From contig MZXQ01000116.1 of the NCBI GenBank assembly GCA_002926195.1, forward strand, positions 12,076 to 19,873: a stretch of 7,798 bases of DNA, written 5' to 3'. Under the pieces are notes generated by a model that saw only the letters and a program-made list of their open reading frames with translations, had not been told where the DNA came from and made no database searches. The DNA is from Candidatus Methanomarinus sp. HR1. GTDB lineage: Archaea > Halobacteriota > Methanosarcinia > Methanosarcinales > Methanocomedenaceae. The position numbers were made by a program, and so were the translations under genes. Positions within the stretch are counted from its first letter, which is position 1; each line of letters begins with the position of its first letter. Shown piece after piece: positions 5,839 to 7,798 of the stretch.

Positions 5839-7569
5839 ATGACAAAACACTTCGCATTCGGAACTGAAAAGACTGCTATGGATCATTTCAAACTTGCCAT
5901 GGAAAACAAATATGGTAAAGAATGGGGATCCAATCAGCAGAATGATGATATCCAGGCAAAGACCACAAAATACCTTAGACTTGGTTATGAACAGAGTCCC
6001 AGGAAGGTCGAAATGGCAAAGGCCGGAGCAGACATTGCTAAAAAGAGAGGTCTTCAGGCATATGATCCTCTGCTTCACTTAGCAGGTATCCCACTGGGTC
6101 AGAGACAGTTAACACCATATACTCTTGGTGGAACTGATATCGTTGTTGAGGGCGATGACCTTCACTACGTCAACAATGCTGCCATGCAGCAGATGTGGGA
6201 TGATATCAGGAGAACTTGTGTAGTTGGACTCGATCTTGCCCATGAGACTCTGGAGAAGAGGCTGGGTAAAGAAGTTACACCTGAGACTATTAACTACTAT
6301 CTGGAAGTGCTGAACCACGCACTACCTGGTGGAGCTATTGTCCAGGAACACATGGTCGAGACCCATCCTGCAATGGTAGATGATTGCTATGTGAAAGTAT
6401 TCACAGGCGACGATACCCTGAAGGACGAACTGGATTCACAGTTCGTGATCGACATCGATAAGATGTTTATCCCTGATCATGCAGCACAGATCAAAGCCAG
6501 TATAGGCAAGGCATCATTCCAGGCAGTGCACATACCAACAGTTGTCTCAAGGGTAGCTGATGGTGGCCAGACATCCAGGTGGATGGCAATGCAGGTCGGT
6601 ATGAGCTTTATCAGTGCATACCACATGTGCGCCGGTGAGGCCGCAGTGGCTGATCTGGCATTTACTGCAAAGCATGCAGGCTTAGTAGAGATGAGCGAGA
6701 TGCTGCCAGCAAGGCGTGCAAGAGGTCCTAATGAGCCCGGAGGTCTGTCCTTCGGTCACATGTGCGATATCGTACAGACCTCAAGAAAATTCAGAGATGA
6801 TCCTGATAAGATCGCTCTGGAAACATGCGCAGCAGCATCCATGCTATATGATCAGATATGGCTCGGCGGATACATGAGCGGTGGTGTCGGTTTCACTATG
6901 TATGCAACAGCAGCATATACCAACAACACTGTAGACGACGATCTGTATGCAGCTACCGAATATGGCTGGGATACATACGGCACAGCCGTAGGCAAGACTG
7001 TCGCACCAAGCATTGATGTCATAAAGGATATCGGTACCTGGGGTACAATATATGGCCTTGAGCTGTATGAGAACTATCCCACATCCCTTGAGGACCACTT
7101 CGGCGGTTCCCAGAGAGCAACGGTAATTGCCACTGCAACAGGTGCAGCATGCGCAATCACAACCGGTAACTCCAATGCTGGACTTTCAGCATGGTATCTA
7201 TGCATGTACCTCCATAAAGAGGCACACGGCAGACTGGGCTTCTTCGGATATGATCTGCAGGATCAGTGCGGTGCAACCAATGTGTACTCCTATCAGTCTG
7301 ACGAAGGACTGCTGGGCGAACTCAGAGGAGCCAACTATCCTAACTATGCCATGAATGTAGGCCACCAGGGCGGTTATACAACTGTACTGACAGGCGCATA
7401 CACTGGCTGCGGACACGGTTTCTCAACCAACCCACTGGTAAAGACATGCTTCGCTGATGACCTGATGAACTTCGACTTTGTTGAGGTCAGGCATTGCTTC
7501 GGTCAGGGTGCACTTCGAGAATACGATAGGTGCGCTGGCGAGCGAGCATACGTTATACCCGCAAAATAA
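5839..7569 (+). CDS. mcrA: Methyl-coenzyme M reductase alpha subunit
   Basis: The catalytic subunit, 576 residues, with a textbook GAGGTGAT (5826-5833) 5 nt before the ATG. Residues are mapped from M. marburgensis numbering by counting. The F430 axial ligand Gln147 is Gln169 (GGAIVQEHMVETHP); Lys256 and His257 are Lys278 and His279; Arg270 and Arg271 are Arg292 and Arg293; Phe330 and Tyr333 are Phe352 and Tyr355; Phe443 is Phe468. All modification sites are present: His279, Arg293 (target of Mmp10), Gln425 (Q400), Gly470 (thioglycine), Asp475 and Cys477. The pocket is therefore of methane type. Oddities: Met354 replaces Gln332 beside Tyr355; there are 12 cysteines, several in the last 60 residues; and the N-terminus is about 8 residues longer than Methanosarcina McrA. 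Gln425 argues against ANME-1, where Val is known. Whether it makes or consumes methane cannot be told. Confidence 0.98.
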   Translation: MTKHFAFGTEKTAMDHFKLAMENKYGKEWGSNQQNDDIQAKTTKYLRLGYEQSPRKVEMAKAGADIAKKRGLQAYDPLLHLAGIPLGQRQLTPYTLGGTDIVVEGDDLHYVNNAAMQQMWDDIRRTCVVGLDLAHETLEKRLGKEVTPETINYYLEVLNHALPGGAIVQEHMVETHPAMVDDCYVKVFTGDDTLKDELDSQFVIDIDKMFIPDHAAQIKASIGKASFQAVHIPTVVSRVADGGQTSRWMAMQVGMSFISAYHMCAGEAAVADLAFTAKHAGLVEMSEMLPARRARGPNEPGGLSFGHMCDIVQTSRKFRDDPDKIALETCAAASMLYDQIWLGGYMSGGVGFTMYATAAYTNNTVDDDLYAATEYGWDTYGTAVGKTVAPSIDVIKDIGTWGTIYGLELYENYPTSLEDHFGGSQRATVIATATGAACAITTGNSNAGLSAWYLCMYLHKEAHGRLGFFGYDLQDQCGATNVYSYQSDEGLLGELRGANYPNYAMNVGHQGGYTTVLTGAYTGCGHGFSTNPLVKTCFADDLMNFDFVEVRHCFGQGALREYDRCAGERAYVIPAK

Positions 7570-7590
7570 GCAAACTTTAAGAATATAGTA

Positions 7591-7633
7591 AGTAGGTGTG
7601 ATTTTATCACATCTACTAGTTTTTCTTTTTTTC
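7591..7633 (+). terminator. Terminator of the mcr operon (11-bp stem plus T-tract)
   Basis: AGTAGGTGTGA (7591-7601) pairs with TCACATCTACT (7607-7617) over 11 positions, with one G-T wobble, around a 5-nt loop TTTTA. It is followed by a T-rich tract broken by single C residues (7620-7633). It lies 22 nt after the mcrA stop. Archaeal polymerase stops at oligo-T, and the stem would also protect the mcrA message end. Confidence 0.8.
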
Positions 7634-7645
7634 TATTAATTTTGT

Positions 7646-7770
7646 TATAGTGTTGCGTCAACTATACAATATCGCTAGATATAAATTCGAAAACATCAAA
7701 TTAGCATTTTGACTTAAGAAATTATCTGTTTTTTTCAGATAGCCTGAATTTATTTCAACATCAAATGTTG
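7646..7770. repeat. Three small hairpins in the gene-free 3' end
   Basis: The last 229 nt after mcrA hold no gene I can support. Beyond the terminator there are three inverted repeats. TATAG...TTG pairs with CAACTATA (7646-7666), with a two-base bulge. TATCTG (7723-7728) pairs with CAGATA (7736-7741) around a loop of seven T. CAACAT (7756-7761) pairs with ATGTTG (7765-7770) around CAA. A TATA-like GATATAAAT lies at 7678-7686 and might serve a gene beyond the edge. All are short and in AT-rich DNA, so chance is possible. Confidence 0.35.
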
Positions 7771-7798
7771 CAATAAAAATAACCACCAGACAAAACTG

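Noticed and set aside
6343..6348. Ethane-oxidiser type McrA with Met as the lower nickel ligand
   Set aside because: The axial position is Gln169, as in methane-type enzymes; the unusual Met354 is at a different site.
7111..7113. ANME-1 type McrA
   Set aside because: Gln425 (Q400) is kept rather than Val, and mcrD and mcrC lie in the operon in the Methanosarcina order.

Overview
This window carries a complete methyl-coenzyme M reductase operon, mcrBDCGA, on the plus strand (2597-7569). The gene order, the archaeal ribosomal protein S8e tail at the left edge, and a divergent gene for the McrA arginine methyltransferase Mmp10 identify a methane-metabolising euryarchaeon. From memory, Methanosarcina has the same mcrBDCGA order with mmp10 beside mcrB. 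McrB, McrG and McrA also read as Methanosarcinales-like. I therefore favour a Methanosarcinales relative, either a methanogen or an ANME-2-type methane oxidiser. The sequence does not settle which, because MCR runs in both directions. ANME-1 and the known thermophilic ethane oxidisers are disfavoured by active-site residues.

Layout: 1-247 is the 3' end of rps8e. A 92-nt gap follows, with a strong Shine-Dalgarno and a four-codon mini-ORF ending in an in-frame TAG. At 340-777 lies a small AhpD/carboxymuconolactone-decarboxylase-like gene. It converges on mmp10 (785-2029, minus strand), with only 7 nt between the two stop codons and a palindrome covering them. The 567-nt region 2030-2596 separates mmp10 from mcrB. 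It holds a 9-bp inverted repeat, a 9-nt direct repeat, two tandem copies of a 33-nt hairpin-forming repeat, a terminator-like stem with a U-run, and two TATA-like boxes. Next come mcrB, mcrD, mcrC, mcrG and mcrA, tightly packed with Shine-Dalgarno sites before most genes. A hairpin plus T-tract terminator follows mcrA, then about 165 nt of AT-rich DNA with three small hairpins and no gene.

How the genes work together: McrA, McrB and McrG form the alpha2-beta2-gamma2 enzyme with two F430 sites. McrC belongs to the ATP-dependent machinery that reductively activates MCR. McrD binds MCR during assembly. Mmp10 methylates one arginine of McrA. All McrA positions that are modified in the Methanothermobacter enzyme are present here. 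The clearest protein oddity is a methionine (Met354) at the position of Gln332 (M. marburgensis numbering), directly beside the active-site tyrosine. The clearest non-coding oddity is the duplicated hairpin upstream of the operon.
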